Assembly (NCBI GenBank): GCA_002719135.1
Contig: PBGU01000056.1
Span: 14,682 to 21,749 of the forward strand
Length of the DNA stretch: 7,068 bases
Source of the DNA: Gammaproteobacteria bacterium
Lineage (GTDB): Bacteria; Pseudomonadota; Gammaproteobacteria; Pseudomonadales; Azotimanducaceae
Direction: 5' to 3'
Shown: positions 7,033-7,068 of the stretch, in pieces
Numbering within the stretch: position 1 is the first letter of the stretch
How the letters are laid out: the number at the start of each line of letters is the position of its first letter
Made by a program: the position numbers and the translations under genes
Notes under the pieces: generated by a model
Told to the model about the DNA's origin: nothing
Database searches by the model: none
Seen by the model: only the letters and a program-made list of their open reading frames with translations

Positions 7033-7048
7033 TTCCAGTTTGCTGGAA
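7033..7048. repeat. Perfect 6-bp inverted repeat upstream of the cassette promoter
   Basis: TTCCAG and CTGGAA flank a four-base spacer (TTTG). The repeat lies about 58 bases upstream of the putative -35 element and 110 upstream of ATG 6922. It could be an operator half-site pair or a weak terminator of whatever lies to the right. It has no T-run on either side long enough for a standard intrinsic terminator, so its function is open. Confidence 0.35.
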
Positions 7049-7068
7049 TTGCCGAGTAACAAGCATCG

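Larger units (their letters stand above)
6923..7068. other. Intergenic region upstream of the TPR gene
   Basis: This is the only non-coding stretch longer than 100 bases. It holds the putative promoter and the inverted repeat listed separately. I see no convincing start of a divergent + strand gene before the window ends, and no structured RNA. Confidence 0.6.

Overview
The window looks like a chromosomal piece of a Gram-negative bacterium. It encodes two lipoproteins with good lipobox signals, a secreted protein, and a predicted outer-membrane beta-barrel with an N-terminal signal peptide and a terminal phenylalanine. Base composition looks even, near or a little above 50% GC by eye. CRTAC1-type (VCBS/FG-GAP plus ASPIC/UnbV) proteins paired with TPR proteins are, from memory, common in environmental Proteobacteria, Acidobacteria and Planctomycetes. 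The sequence alone does not settle the taxon.

Layout: two gene blocks converge. On the + strand, 1-639 is the 3' part of an ABC exporter gene; only the second half of its nucleotide-binding domain is in the window. It is followed after one base by a gene (641-2008, TTG start) for a signal-peptide-bearing protein with a Cys-containing N-terminal domain and a predicted beta-barrel. On the - strand, reading from right to left, a putative promoter (6947-6975) precedes a three-gene cassette. The genes are a TPR lipoprotein (6922-5513), a CRTAC1-type lipoprotein (5498-3756) and a second CRTAC1-type secreted protein (3748-2015). Gaps inside the cassette are 14 and 7 bases, so it is very probably one operon. 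The two blocks end tail to tail with only six bases between stop codons.

The most interesting unit is the - strand cassette. The two CRTAC1-type proteins each carry exactly seven DxDxDG-type calcium-binding loops, with nearly identical spacing (63/62, 50/50, 79/79, 56/56, 55/54 and 68/66 residues). Both share a Cys pair inside the long third interval and end in an ASPIC/UnbV domain. They are therefore diverged tandem paralogues, each probably a seven-bladed beta-propeller. One is lipid-anchored and the other is predicted to be soluble. The TPR protein, also lipid-anchored, has about eleven repeats in two arrays separated by a non-TPR linker. An envelope-associated scaffold (TPR) working with calcium-dependent propeller proteins is a reasonable inference, but no biochemical role can be assigned from sequence. 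The + strand pair (exporter plus barrel) may form an export or envelope module, also unproven.

There are no tRNA, rRNA, CRISPR or insertion-sequence features that I can see. The only non-coding stretch of any size is 6923-7068 (146 bases), which holds the putative promoter and a small perfect inverted repeat.
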